Source of the DNA: Prorocentrum cordatum
Lineage: Eukaryota > Sar > Dinophyceae > Prorocentrales > Prorocentraceae
Reading direction: 5' to 3'
Assembly: GCA_963575745.1 (NCBI GenBank)
Contig: CAUYUJ010000703.1
Coordinates: 406,549 to 470,548, forward strand
DNA: 64,000 nucleotides
Within the stretch, counting starts at the first letter, position 1. Each line of letters begins with the position of its first letter. Of the stretch, positions 21,896 to 33,130 are shown one piece after another. Position numbers and translations under genes: made by a program. The notes under the pieces were generated by a model. It had not been told where the DNA came from and did not search any database. It worked only from the letters and a program-made list of their open reading frames with translations.

Positions 21896-22587
21896 GAGCG
21901 CGCGCGCACGATTTTGTTGAAAACCCGTGTTGCGAAACCATGGGTTTTGTATGTTTTTTGGACAGTCGATTTTGAAACCCTTCCGAAACCTAAGGTTGTT
22001 GAAGGAAGGATTTCGGCATGGATGCGCGCGCGACGACGCGCGCGCGTGCACTTTGTCCCGTTTGTTGCAGAGGATTCTCGCGACGGCACGCGCGCAAGGG
22101 CGTTCGAACGATTGTGACATGCGCGTGCGCGAAGCCCTCTTGGTAGAATTTTCTGAGAAGATTGGAGAACCATCTTAAGATGTTGCAAGAGCGCGCGCGT
22201 AAGCTTTGTCAGAAAATCCGTGTTGCGAAATTCTATACTGTTGAATGTGTGTTGGGACACTCGATTTTTTAAATCCTTCCGAAACCACCAGTTTTTGAAG
22301 GATTCCGGCATGCGGGCGCGACGACGCGCGCGTGCGGACTTCGTCCCAGTTTTGCAAAAAGGATTCTTCAAAACTTATCATGTTTGGTCAACGAGTGTGC
22401 GCGCATAATTATTCTGCAGAGGATGGCGGGGGGGATTGATACCGGCCTGGCTGGGATAGTATGAACTCATATTTAGAGTGGACGAATGTGCAGAATACAT
22501 ACGAAATCACAATACCCCAGGGGGGGCCGCTAACTCCGGGGGGGGGTAGAGTCTATTTTTTTCCAAAAAAAAAAGATAATCGATTCC

Positions 22588-22870
22588 CAGACGACGGGCG
22601 GCGATAGGGTGCCGACGGGGTGGCGACGGCGGCAACATGGCCGTCAGACCGACAGACAAGCTCAGACGACGGGCCGCGACGAGGCGGCGACGGGGCGGCG
22701 ACGGTGACAACATATCGGCCAGACCGGCACACAAGCCCAGATGACGGGCCGCGACGAGGCGGCGACAGCTTCAGCATAGCCGCTAGAACTACAGACATGC
22801 CCAGACGACGGGCGGGGACCAAGGGGTGACGGGGCGGCGACGGCGGCAACATAGCCGCCAGATCGACAGA
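22588..22870 (+). repeat. Tandem repeat of about 75 bp, four units
   Basis: CAGACGACGGGC recurs at 22588, 22663, 22738 (one change) and 22802. Each unit continues with GGCGACGGNGGCAACAT. Confidence 0.8.
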
Positions 22871-22919
22871 GAGGCTCAGTTCCTCAGTAACACATAAGAA
22901 GCCGTTAGTTCAAGCACTG

Positions 22920-23330
22920 CTTGAGGAATAGAACGGATCACAGCTCACACTAAATCGATCGCACCACATAGCGTACACATCAGAGCAGACGACACAGATC
23001 GTATATAACCCAGCTCACATCGTAAATTTCATGCCCCATAACCTACACACCTTAGCCTGTAACGTAACGTGCTCACAACATAGCGCTTACACAGCATAGG
23101 TTGCACCAAATCGCTCGCACCACATAGCGTACACAACATAGCTGATGCCACATACCTTATACAACACAGCTCACATCGTATACCTCATGCCACACAGCTT
23201 ACACATCATAGCTTGCAATGTAACGTGCTCACAACATAGCTTGCACCACATAGCTCACCCAGCAAAGCTTACTCAGCATAGCGTGCACCACATAGCTTGC
23301 AAAACATATCTTTTACCTCCATGGTGCAAT
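22920..23330 (-). repeat. 15-16-bp minisatellite, reverse orientation
   Basis: Units of the type ACACAACATAGCTTGCACCA. Its complement is the GTGGTGCAAGCTATG form of the unit at 16470. Confidence 0.75.
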
Positions 23331-23586
23331 AGCTCACTGATTTGGGTCCACGGTGACAAGCATGTAGCCACCAACCTCCCAGATAGCCCCAAGGGGGGCG
23401 CCAGGGCCTCCAGGACGGCTCCTGCCCCCCTCCTCACCCCCTCCAGCCCTCCTTTTCCCCCGGCGACTGCTTTCGGATGGGCTGCTGGGGATACTTGAGG
23501 CGACAGGAACTCTTCATCTCGATCGCGGTTGTTTGGCAGTCCCAGGGCCCTGGGAAGGCCCCAAGACGCTGAGGACGGCGAATTGT

Positions 23587-23816
23587 CTTGAGTCAGGGAC
23601 AGAACGTCCCAGCATTCCTATAGTCCTACCACGAAATGTTCCTAGAGCCCAAAAATGTTCTAAGAACAAAACAATGTTAGAAGATTAGCCCGATGTGTTA
23701 AAACAAGACAGCCTCCGCCAGAAATGCTCTAAGAACATTTCCTGGAAACCACACAAGGTTCTTAGAACATTGTTTGGTAGGGCTATAGGCGAGCCAAGAC
23801 GCTTCACCACTGCTTG
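23587..23816 (+). mobile_element. TIR element family A, copy 2 (230 bp)
   Basis: Ends CTTGAGTCAGGGAC and, on the opposite strand, CAAGCAGTGGTGAAGCG, with inner inverted blocks CCTATAGTCCTACCA and CCTATAGCCCTACCA. The flanking 5-bp direct duplication ATTGT is at 23582-23586 and 23817-23821. Central hairpin words GTTCTAAGAAC and GTTCTTAGAAC. Confidence 0.85.
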
Positions 23817-24350
23817 ATTGTCTCAAGACCCGATCGCTTCATGGCGAGAACGGAAAAATAGAAAAAGGATGGTGTCCCTTGGCCGGCACGGGCAGCGCCG
23901 CACTGATCGCGAGCACGTCTGAATCGAACTCATGGCTGGAGGCCGGGACGCGCATGAGGTCTACCTCGGTCTGGCCAAGTCCGCGCCCACCCTCTGCGCT
24001 GCCCCGGCCTGCTCTCAAGCGCGAGCTCGCACAGGCCAGCCTGGGACTGGCTCGACAGAAGGCCTTTATGCGGCCTCTGGGACGATGCCTCTGGGACGAT
24101 ACCCTGACACAAGCATGCGCGAGGACTCCTCGTCATTCCTGGGCCCGCCTTCCTGCGTACACAATTCCTGGCGCCTCAAGAGGCCTCGCGGTCCAGCCAC
24201 CGCGAGGCAGTTCCAAGAGCACGGTGCGCTCCTTCTACGTAGCCGCCAAGCGCGGTAGAGGGGTGAAGGCAGGTATCCTGACGGACCAATGCCAAACTTA
24301 CCCCAGTGCGACCCTACCTAGAAGTTGGAGACCCTAGGAAAGCAGCATTA

Positions 24351-24660
24351 GTTGCTATGCTATGCTATGCTATGCCATGCCATGCTATGCTGCGCTATGC
24401 AATGCAATGCTATGCTATGCTATGATATGCAAAGCTATGCTATGCCATGCTGCGCTGTGCTATGCTAAGCTATGCTACGCTATGATATGCTGAGCTGCGC
24501 TATGATATGCTATGCTATACTATGCTCTGCTATGCTATGCTATGATATGCTGCGCTATGCAATGCTATGCTATGTTATGATTGGTTATGTTATGCTATGT
24601 TATGCTATGCTAATGCAGCGCTGCGCTATGCTAAGCTAAACTAAGCTAACCCTCTAGGCA
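24351..24660 (+). repeat. (CTATG)n pentanucleotide repeat
   Basis: About 300 bp of TATGC pentamers with point variants (TGCGC, AATGC, GATAT). It fades into AGCTA-type pentamers at 24630-24850. Confidence 0.9.
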
Positions 24661-24840
24661 GAGCCTAGGTAGGGAATTACACCCATGCTAATGTTATGCT
24701 GCGCTATGCTATGCTACGCTATGCTATGCTGTGCTCTGCTATGCTAAAGCTCAGCGAAGCTCAGATGAAGGTAAGCTAAGCTAAGATAAACCTGAGCTAA
24801 GATGAAGCTAAGCTAAGCTAAGATGAAATAAGCTGAGCTA

Positions 24841-25138
24841 AGATGAGATAAGCAACGCGAAACTAAGGGAACGTCACTGGGGGAACCGCGGGGCGGACGC
24901 CGGGGGAACCGCCCGGGCGATGAACACTGCCCGGCCCTTTAAGCTTATAAAGTAAGACCCCTTCTAGGCAGAGCCTAAATAAGCTAAGCTAAGATGAGAT
25001 AAGCAACGCGAGGCTAAGGGAACGCCACTGGGGGAACCGCGGGGCGGATCCTGGGGGAACCGCCCGGGGCGGGGAACACTGCCCGGCCCTTTAAGCAATA
25101 AAGTAAGAGCCCTTCTAGGCAGAGCCTAGGTAGGGAAA
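24841..25138 (+). repeat. 151-bp unit repeated twice
   Basis: AGATGAGATAAGCAACGCGA starts at 24841 and again at 24992. Each unit holds two CTGGGGGAACCGC blocks, CCCGGCCCTTTAAGC and a CTAGGCAGAGCCTAG hairpin. A third hairpin copy is at 24653-24667. Confidence 0.85.
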
Positions 25139-25139
25139 A

Positions 25140-26050
25140 ATGCCTCCATGGTTTAGAAGAGGAATGAAGAACTGCATAAACATGAATGTTTGGCGCTCTG
25201 TGCAGATTTCTTGGATCTGACGTGAGGCCCCCTCCCTGGCTCGCGAAGTGCGCCAGGGGCGGCGCCGGAAAAGCTCCGCCAGGCGGGCCCCAGCGCGGAT
25301 CCATGAAATCCGCGCGGAGCGCCAACATTTTATGTTTCTGCAGTTTTTTGTGTCTTCGATGGCTGCCCCGTGGCTCGAGCTGTCTCTATATTAAAAAATG
25401 AGAAGAAGCCCCTACCCTGGGTTACAAGTGAGTGGTCAGTAAAGCTCCTTGGAGCTCCCACAGGCGGCCGGAGAGCCGCCAGGACGCCGCGCGGCACGCG
25501 CGATACGCAGAGTTTACCTTGTCAGCCCACAGGAGTTTCAGCGCACAACGCCTCGCTAACCACGGTGGAGGCGTTTGTTTACGCCTTTGCCCATTGGCAG
25601 CCTGCGGATACCTGCCGGCGATGGGGTGACTCCGCCACGGGGGCCGTGGGCGGGGGGCACGGCTGGCCCCTGCCGATGCCTCACGCTTGTGGGGCGTGCT
25701 CTCCGCCACAGCTCCCTCGGGAGGACGCCGCAATCGAGGCCCGGGCCTGGCCTGCCTCCTCCCGACTGCAATGTGGGGAGGACAAGAAGGTCGTGGCAGA
25801 AGAAGAACGCGTCCTGGACGCCAGAGCTGTCTCCAAGACCAGCGTCTCCTCCCGAGTGGTCTCCTGAGGGCCCCACGGGCGCGGGGGGGAGGGCTCCCGG
25901 AGAGCCCGAAAACGGCACGACAACATCCGGGGCCCGCCTCCTCCAGAGCAGCCTCGGCTCTCGGGAGCCTGTGCCTCGCCCCGCCCGGGGAGAACCCATC
26001 GCAAGGACGAGCTCTCGGTGGGGTGTGCTGAGGCCGATGGGCGCCCCCAG
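25140..26050. other. Spacer without recognised gene
   Basis: GC-rich sequence with overlapping open frames on both strands and no domain or consistent codon usage. A segment near 25985-26045 (CGACGAGCTCTCG and flanks) recurs at 26470-26525. Confidence 0.5.
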
Positions 26051-26056
26051 GGAATG

Positions 26057-26293
26057 TTTGAGCAGGGACCGACCGTCCCCGCATCACCGTAGGCCTACCA
26101 CGACATGTTCTTAGAACCCAAGAACGGTCCAAGAGCAACCGCAATGTTCTTAGTAAATGAGGCCGATGCACTAAAGCATAACAGTCCCAGCCAGGAATGT
26201 TCTAGGAACAGTTCGTGCAGACCGCACGAAGTTCTCAGGATATTATTCTTTGGTGGGCCTGTAAGCAAGCCAGGACGCTTCACCATTGCTCAA
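26057..26293 (+). mobile_element. TIR element family A, copy 3 (237 bp)
   Basis: Ends TTTGAGCAGGGACC and, on the opposite strand, TTGAGCAATGGTGAAGCG. The 5-bp direct duplication GAATG is at 26052-26056 and 26294-26298. Length is identical to copy 1. Confidence 0.85.
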
Positions 26294-26299
26294 GAATGC

Positions 26300-28300
26300 G
26301 GAGCAAAGCACCCAAGGTCGTGGGTGGGAGGATCGCGCCACAGCCCAGGAAGGGAGATTGCGGCAATCGCGAATGGACCTGGCGAAACATATTTCTTGTA
26401 AACAGAAAGACGGAAGCAGTACCCTTGGTGGAGATGCGAGGTACTGCTTCATCCATCCTGATCGGCCACGCGGAACCCGTCGCACAACGACGAGCTCTCG
26501 AGGGGCGCGCATGAGCCGATGGGTCTCCCAGAGCGGCTCGTATACATTTGTGTACACGCAACTGGGGAGGGGGAAGACGGAACGGGCAACACTACGACAC
26601 AACACGTCCAGGAAACGATGCTGGGGGCTCTGCCGACGCTGGTAGCATGTGCAGCCGTACACGGCAAAGTCGCGGGGAGGAACTGTACCAGGACGCAGAA
26701 ACGACTAAGCATTTAACATCAGCTCTCAGAGGTCTGCCCGACTTTCTCGGGTCGGCGCTGGACCCCTCTCCTTGGCACGCGGTGGGCGCCCGAGGCGGCG
26801 TCGGAAGCGCCGCCGAAAGGGTCCCAACGTCGACCCAGGAGATCCGCGCAGACCACCGACACGCTCAGTTTTGTGCAGTGTGCTCCTTTGCTGTCCCAAC
26901 TGATGTTTCATGTTTTTGTGGTTCCAAAGAGCGCCTGGGTGCACGTGGAGCGCTAGAGGAACAACAATGGAAGGACGCATGCAACATCAAACCCCTTCCG
27001 AACCAAAGTGTCTTTCTGACACGCCCTGTATGATCCTTGCCCCAAATGGACCACGTCCGCGGCGACACCGACGGCGAGTCCTGCTCAGAATGGGCAGGAA
27101 CTGCTGTCGGTCGTTTATTTTGTTGGGGGGGAAACGTTTTGCGAAGCACAGTGTGCGTGGAAGCGGGGAACCGTGAGGAGACGAGAGAAAAACCCCACCA
27201 CCCCGAGTTTCCCGCTAGGGACCTCTCCCGACCACCTCAGCCCACGAGGGGGCGGAGAGGGGTGCCTCAAAAGGCGGGGATGGTGGCGTGCTTCGCTCCC
27301 GGAAGGCAGCCATGGCTGCCTCCGAGGCGTCGGCCGACACAACTCGAGCGTGTGCGGCGTCTCGCCTCGCGCGAGACGGGCCCGAGTAGCTGGGGTGCAG
27401 CCGTCGGCCTTCGTCGCCATTTTTCTGTGCCCACTTCGATCGTCTACGCAACTGGGGTGCAACCGTCGGTCCTCGTCGCCATGCTCTCCGTATGCCCACT
27501 TCGGTCGTCTGCATTCTGTCTCCGCGCCCTGGCGGTAAGCGGCGGCGCGCCCAGGTCGGGAGGCAGAGGGGGGCGGGCCGTCGCAGAAGAGACATGCTGA
27601 GATAAGAAACGGGTGCTGATATGGGGGCCCAGGGACACACAATGACATAGACGCAACAACCCAGGGTTCCTAATGCTTTTTCCATTGTGCTAGTAGAGTT
27701 TCGTCTTCCCCCCCACTTCCCATAGTGCCCCACATTTTAAAGGGAATCGCCGATTCTTTGTGTCTGGGTGTCATTTCCCCCCCCTGAAAAAGGAAAGGGG
27801 GCCATGACATCCAGGGAGATATCATGCCCCCAGCCATGATACCCCCACCCCCTTCGACGCCTGCTTGTTTTTAACTCATAGCTCCAACCTCTGGCGGCCA
27901 ATCGTGAAGATCTGGGCACCCCTGGACCGCTCTGCGGGGGAGCATCCCGAGGCTGGATGGTCGCCGAGGACAGACGACAACACTGTAAACCCTCGAACCT
28001 CTCACCTCGGCGATACCCACCCACCTCTTGGACCTCAATGCTTCTTGGAAACGGCAGGGTCGTCTTTCTTTCCACCGTTTCCATAACTCTTGATCATGAG
28101 AATGGAAACGGAAACGGTAACACATGACCCTGCGACGTACCCAGTCTACTGGCACTAAGGGATGATACAAGGTGTTCCAACAATAAGGCGACAGCAACAC
28201 TGCAAGAAACGGTGCACCGCGGATATCTATATAGTGCGCAGTATGCGTGCCCGACTCGCAGAGCAAAGGTACAGAAGGCCAGGAGGCATGCCCGCCCAGG
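26300..28300. other. Spacer without recognised gene
   Basis: Mostly unique GC-rich DNA. The only structure noted is a 63-bp direct duplication with CTGGGGTGCANCCGTCGG at 27390 and 27453. Confidence 0.5.
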
Positions 28301-28309
28301 GATGACGAG

Positions 28310-28925
28310 GTCCTCGAGGTCTGCGTGGGACCCCACTGTGCTGCCCCCCCCCAACAGCCCTCAATAGTGGCAACAATTTCACACTTCGCAGCCCCCCCCC
28401 AGGGATGGCCAGGTCCCCTGGCCCCCCCAGCAGCCCTCGAAAGTGGCGACAATTTCGCAATTCGCAGCCCCCCATGGATGGCGAGGTCCCGTTTGTATCT
28501 GCTTGGGGCCCCACTGTGCTGGCCCCCACCCCAGCAGCCCTCGAAAGAAGCGACAGTTTCACACTTCGCAGCCCCCCCCCGAGGAATGGCGACGTCTTTG
28601 GGGGACCTGCGTGGGGCCCCACTGTGCGGACGGTTTCACACTTCACAGCCCCCCAGGAATGGCGAGGTCCCGTTTGGGTCTGCGCGTGGCCCCACTGTGC
28701 TGGCTCCCCCAGCAGCCCTCAAAAGTGACAACAAATTCACACTTCGCGGCCCCCCAAGGATGGCGAGGTCCCGTTCGGGTCTGCGTGTGGCCCCACTGTG
28801 CGGGCTCCCCCAGCAGCCTTCGAACTTGGCGAAAGGTTACCACATCGTGGCCCCCAGGGATGGCGACGTCCCGTTCGGGTCTGCGTGTGGCCCCACTGTG
28901 CGGGCCCCCCAGCAGGAGACCCCAC
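28310..28925 (+). repeat. Tandem repeat of 73-107 bp, about seven units
   Basis: The phrase GGCCCCACTGTGC and the phrase GGGATGGCGAGGTCCCGTT recur with spacing of about 73 to 107 bp, separated by C homopolymers and AGCAGCCCTCGAAAGTGGC. Confidence 0.85.
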
Positions 28926-29111
28926 TGCTCTATTCGAAACGAGCACCCAACCAAAGGAGACTTGGGAAAAACTGCTCGTCGCAACGAACGAAAGAACGTG
29001 TCTGGGATTCAAACCGCAGCCGGAGTCGGAGGAAACGACAACGCAGAAACCGGGAACAAAACGGCAAAACGAGCACGGACAAAGCACGGCCTCGTGGCTT
29101 CCAAGAACCAC

Positions 29112-29290
29112 TACAGTAGGAGCTCGACCACAAGAAACCTTCCACAAGAAACCCAACCCTGAGACCCCAGGACGTCCAGTGATTGTTGGTGTGGGAGTGT
29201 CCTGCTTTCTTAGCCAAACCATGGACGCCCAAGAAACCCAGGGCACCCTGGAGGCAAGCAGGGTGTTTCTTGGCATGGGTTTCCACTGTA
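29112..29290 (+). mobile_element. TIR element family B, copy 1 (179 bp, TA target)
   Basis: Bounded by TA dinucleotides: left TA-CAGTAGGAGC, right complement TA-CAGTGGAAACCC. The interior has AAGAAACCTTCCACAAGAAA, CCCCAGGACGTCCA and GGAGGCAAGCAGGGTG. CAGT ends and a TA target resemble Tc1/mariner-type non-autonomous elements. Confidence 0.75.
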
Positions 29291-29340
29291 AGCCCACCAC
29301 CCTCGTAGACGCTCCCGACGACTGTGACAGGGAGCCCACA

Positions 29341-29468
29341 AGGGACGTGCGCGTCCAGCCACGTGCACGAATACGACCCCCCAGACTGCAAGACCAGCCT
29401 CGTGATACGGACCTTCGCGCAGCGCGTACACTTCTGAAACCAGCGTGGATTCATGCACGTGTACGTCC
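29341..29468 (+). mobile_element. TIR element family F, copy 2 (about 128 bp)
   Basis: Begins AGGGACGTGCGCG and ends CACGTGTACGTCCT. Shares AACCAGCGTGGATTCATG with the copy at 10113. Confidence 0.6.
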
Positions 29469-29488
29469 TCGTGTTGTTTCTGATGTAA

Positions 29489-29650
29489 GCACAGGAGGAC
29501 CTCGACCACGAGAGACCTTCAACAAGAAGAAACCCAACACTGAGACCCCAGGACGCCCATTGCTTTCTGATGTGGGGAGCTCTCCATGGCAAAACCGTCG
29601 AAGCCCAAGAAACCTGGGGAACCTTGGAGGCAAACTGGCTGCGGCGAGGA
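29489..29650 (+). mobile_element. TIR element family B, eroded copy
   Basis: Contains CTCGACCACGAGAGACC, CCCCAGGACGCCCA and CTTGGAGGCAAACTGG in family order. The right end is not preserved. Confidence 0.55.
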
Positions 29651-30295
29651 CACCCGGAGGCCGAAAATAGCGAAAAAACTCCCGTCGTGATCTTTTTTCA
29701 CAGAGCGAGGAGGTCTGGAACTGTAGGTAGGGACCACGCCTCGCCCCAGTCGTGTGGCCGTTCTCTCCCCCTGGCGGTGGCGCGCCAGAGCCCGCCCCCT
29801 TGGAGAGCGCGCCCCGAGGCGGCGGCCAGCGCCCGGAGCGCCGTGCCGGAGACTTCGGGGCTCAGGGCGCGGAGGCTGCTCTGGACCTGGGCGCGGCGCC
29901 CGAAGAGCCTCGGGAAAAAATCGAGACGGAAAAAGCGTCGGAACAAGCGTCGGTGTATGGAGTTCGGCTCCCTACCTTGACACACGCACGCACTTTTCGG
30001 TCGTCGCGGGCGGGCGCAGCGCCGCGGGCCCCAGAGAAGCCGCACCACTCGCGCGCGCCCGAAGAGAGAAGAGAGGCCAAGGAGAGGCCAGCCCCTCCCG
30101 GGGCACCGCGCGGGCGGGCGGCGGGCCGGGGTGCGGCGGGCCGTGGGGGGGCCAGACATCCAGCGTGTCTCGCAGAAATCGAGGCGTGGGTTCTTCATCG
30201 TTTACTCGGCCTCTCGGGGCCCGTGTACTGGGCCTCGCGAGGCCGTCAAAACGCGGCTCGTGAGGAAGAGCCGGCCCCAGAGAAGTGGTCTCAAG

Positions 30296-30748
30296 AGGTC
30301 GGGGGCTCGTGCCTCGAACACACCGCGACGCCGGCTGTCTGGAGAGGGCGGTGGGCAGCTTCTGTGCGATCTGTGCGTTCGGCGGCCCTGGGGACGCGCT
30401 ATGCCGTGCGAGCGGATTGCGCGCTTCGCTCCGCTCCGCGGAGCGGGCGGCAGGGAAAAGCTCGGAACGTTTACAGTGGGGGCTTGACCTCAAGAAACCT
30501 TCCACAAGAAACCCACGCCTCAGACCCCAGGACGTCCACTGATTTTTGGTGTGGGAACGTCACGCCTTCCCCAGCAAACCCATCGAAACCGAAGAATCCC
30601 AGGGCACCCTGGAGGCAAGCAGGGTACCTCTTGGCATGGGCCTCCACTGTACGCTGGGGGGACGGGACATGGATAGCGCGTCGCGCCGAAGAGCGGTGGG
30701 CCAGAGCAGGCAGAGCGACACGCGGAGCCAGAACTCCTGACCGTGTGC
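30296..30748 (+). mobile_element. TIR element family C, copy split by a nested family B element
   Basis: The left part (to about 30471) and right part (from about 30652) align in order with the intact copy at 31782: GGCGGCCCTGG-GACNCGCTAT, TCGCTCCGCT, AACGTT, then GGATAGCG and GGTGGGCCAGA. The 30472-30651 element sits between AACGTT and the GGACGGGACATGG block. The outer ends are degenerate, so boundaries are approximate. Confidence 0.6.
30472..30651 (+). mobile_element. TIR element family B, copy 2 (180 bp), nested
   Basis: TA-CAGTGGGGGC on the left, TA-CAGTGGAGGCCC on the complementary right end. Interior is the same as the 29112 copy. Flanking TA on both sides. Confidence 0.75.
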
Positions 30749-31621
30749 TCGTTTGGCCTGTGCGTCGTGGTCGGGTGTGCTGTGCCTGCTCTCGTGTGGC
30801 CTTACCGTTGCGCGCCTCTGTGATGTTTGCTGTCTCCTGGTCCCTGTCCCCGCCGCTCCGCTCCTTCTTCCCCCCTCTTCGCCTCCCCCTCTGCCTCTCC
30901 CTCGCCTACTCTCCCCTCTCCCCCCCTCCCGCCTCCCACTGCCCCTCTCCCCACCCTCCCATAGGGAGGCCCTCCTTCCCCTTCATCTAATTCTCCGTTC
31001 CCCCTACCATTTCCCCTTCCCTCCCCCCCTCCCTCTCGGCCAACTCGAACCCGTCGGAGGCGAGAATATCCCGTCGAGACGGCCGGGCGTAGCTCTGCCG
31101 CGCAACGGCACCGCGTCGCGCCAGGTCTTGACCGACGACGCTCGGACGGAAATAGCGGCTGGGCAGAGTGGAAAGAGGCACCACGACTCCAGGCCTCGCT
31201 CCTCCACATCACTTCCGCGAAACACAGCCCCAAGCAGGCGTGATCACTTCTCAGTCTGCGCAGTGAAAAGAATCGTACTGCCATTACAAGTTGCTCCCCA
31301 CGCGACACAGCGAAACAAGCCTGATGCCGTCAGGTTGCCTCACGAAGCGTGCCGCCAAGGCCGCCAAGGTCTTTCGTGAGGCAGGAGGGAGGCAACGAAA
31401 CCAAAGCGTTCTGGGCGGGAACCCCATCGCCCAATCGGCCATGTATGCCTAAACTCCCACAAGAGATGCTCTCCATGCTCCATGCGGCCCTCCCTGCTCC
31501 CCGCCCCCTGCCACTAGAACGCTACCACCTCCTACGCTTCTGCAGATCGGATCAGAGGAAGGGTTCAGGGAAAAACAGACATATGTATACAAGACATACA
31601 TACATGCAGACATATACATAC

Positions 31622-31627
31622 ATGGGC

Positions 31628-31659
<32 letters not shown>

Positions 31660-31728
31660 GGAGAGACACAGAAAGAGAGAGAGAGAGAAATAAAGAAAGG
31701 AAGAGAGAGAGAGAGAGAGAGAGATAAT
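31622..31728 (+). repeat. (GA)n microsatellite
   Basis: GA array with AAAG and CAGA interruptions, preceded by a short CATA-rich run at 31578-31622. Confidence 0.9.
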
Positions 31729-31781
31729 GAGAGGCGAGCACGCCTGCCCCTCCTACACTCCTCCTACTACTCCGCGAGACC

Positions 31782-32007
31782 TACGGTCGGGAACTTTTGG
31801 ATAGCGTGTCGCCACGGCGGCCCTGGCGACACGCTATCCCCTACAAGCTGCTAGCGTCTCGCTCCGCTCAGCGGGGCGGGAGGCTAGGGAAGGAAAGGTT
31901 CAGGACGTTGACGACTGAGGACCGCGACAAAAGGATAGCGTGTCGCGCCCAAGCGCCGTGGGCCAGAACGGGCGGCGCGACACGGTACCTAAAAGTTCCC
32001 GACCGTA
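31782..32007 (+). mobile_element. TIR element family C, intact copy (226 bp including TA)
   Basis: Both ends read TA-CGGTCGGGAACTTTT inward from a TA dinucleotide. Just inside the left end is a perfect 14-bp hairpin, GATAGCGTGTCGCC with GGCGACACGCTATC, around an 11-base loop. Non-coding. Confidence 0.8.
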
Positions 32008-32088
32008 TCCCTATTCATATAGCGCCGCGCAAATGCCCCAAAAACATATTTCGGCCTCCCTGAGCCTCCTGGACGCCCACGCATAGCG

Positions 32089-32245
32089 TTAAGTCGGGCC
32101 TGTCCCTCTACAGGAGGAGTACACAAAAATAGTAAAAAACGTCAGAGGACGATTTTTCGATTATGTTTTGCTTATTTGGGGGTATGTTTTGACTATTTTC
32201 ACTTTTCGTCCAGAATCCCCCTGAAGGAGGACATGCCCGAACTAA
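32089..32245 (+). mobile_element. TIR element family D, copy 2 (157 bp)
   Basis: Left TTAAGTCGGGCCTGTCC; right complement TTAGTTCGGGCATGTCC. The AT-rich interior with GATTATGTTTTG matches the reversed copy at 63816. Confidence 0.7.
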
Positions 32246-32249
32246 GCAC

Positions 32250-33060
32250 AACGTTCCCTCGCTTTTTCGAGCCTCCCGGACGCCCCCTGTGCCGAAAGCG
32301 AGCAGAAGGACGGCCAGGCGGCCGCGAGAGCCCCGAACAGCCCAAGACACTCCCCCAAGCCGCCCGAAGACGAGCCGAGGAAGACCCCCAAGAAGCTATC
32401 CCAACGCAAAAGTGAACGTTTTTTTGTTCGGCGTTTCGACATTGGGCGGGAAGGGGGGGAGGGGGGGGGGCCTGGCTCCAGACCTCTGCTTAGTGCGACT
32501 GTTTGCAAGAGCGCTGCGTCCGTGGGGAACTCCACCCGCTCGAAACAGGCGCCAAAAAACAGCCAAGATCCACTCCATGGGGGGGGAGGGGGGGGTGCGA
32601 GGGCCCGCGCCGATCGGCAAAACAACGAATAAAACAAACGATCACGAAGACATGGAATCCCTAAAATGTTCGTGTGATTTTAGGGTGCTCGGTTGTTCGG
32701 TATTCCGGGCTGCCGAGATCGCTCAAGAGGACCCGAACATCGGATAAGAAATTGACCAAAGGGGTATCCAGAAATCGAAGACACTCCCAAGACGGCCCAA
32801 TAGGCTTCCAAGACGGCCCGAGAGCACTATGACAGCCCAAGATGCCCAAGAGACGTCACACAAAACACTCCAAATCGCAGCCCGTTCGTTGAGGGAGATT
32901 GTGGTTGGCGGGAATGTGTCCCCGAAAAGGTCCTGGGGGGGGGCCCTAGAACGCACCCAAGTAAAGGAGGACGACGACGATGACAGAAACGTGAACACTG
33001 AGATCATGTTCTTCACTCCTTTCTCTTCCTCTTTCTCTCTCTACCTTACTATTTGCATAT
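32250..33060. other. Spacer without recognised gene
   Basis: Contains G homopolymers, weak CCAAGACGGCCC repeats at 32795-32870 and no recognisable domain. Confidence 0.5.
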
Positions 33061-33074
33061 GTGTGCATTTACAA

Positions 33075-33078
33075 ACAA

Positions 33079-33111
<33 letters not shown>

Positions 33112-33130
33112 CACATATATATATATATAA
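33075..33130 (+). repeat. (CATA)n/(TA)n microsatellite
   Basis: About eight CATA units followed by TATA repeats. Confidence 0.9.

Larger units (their letters stand above)
15900..22600 (+). repeat. Higher-order repeat block of four module types
   Basis: Four module types recur: a 15-bp minisatellite (GTGGTGCAATCNATG); a core with GACGCGGCCGCGGTGGCGC at 16227, 18988 and 20363; GAC-rich arrays at 16704 and 21304; and blocks around ATTTCGGCATGCGCGCGCG. The core copies are 2761 and 1375 bp apart, close to 2:1, suggesting a basic unit of about 1.375 kb with losses. No gene was recognised here. Short open frames come from the stop-poor GAC and GC alternations. Confidence 0.8.

Noticed and set aside
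24355-24850. Promoter or origin because of unusual base composition
   Set aside because: It is a simple pentamer repeat, with no motif that supports either role.
28310-28925. CRISPR-like array
   Set aside because: Units vary in length and sequence, there are no uniform spacers or cas genes, and the context is eukaryotic.
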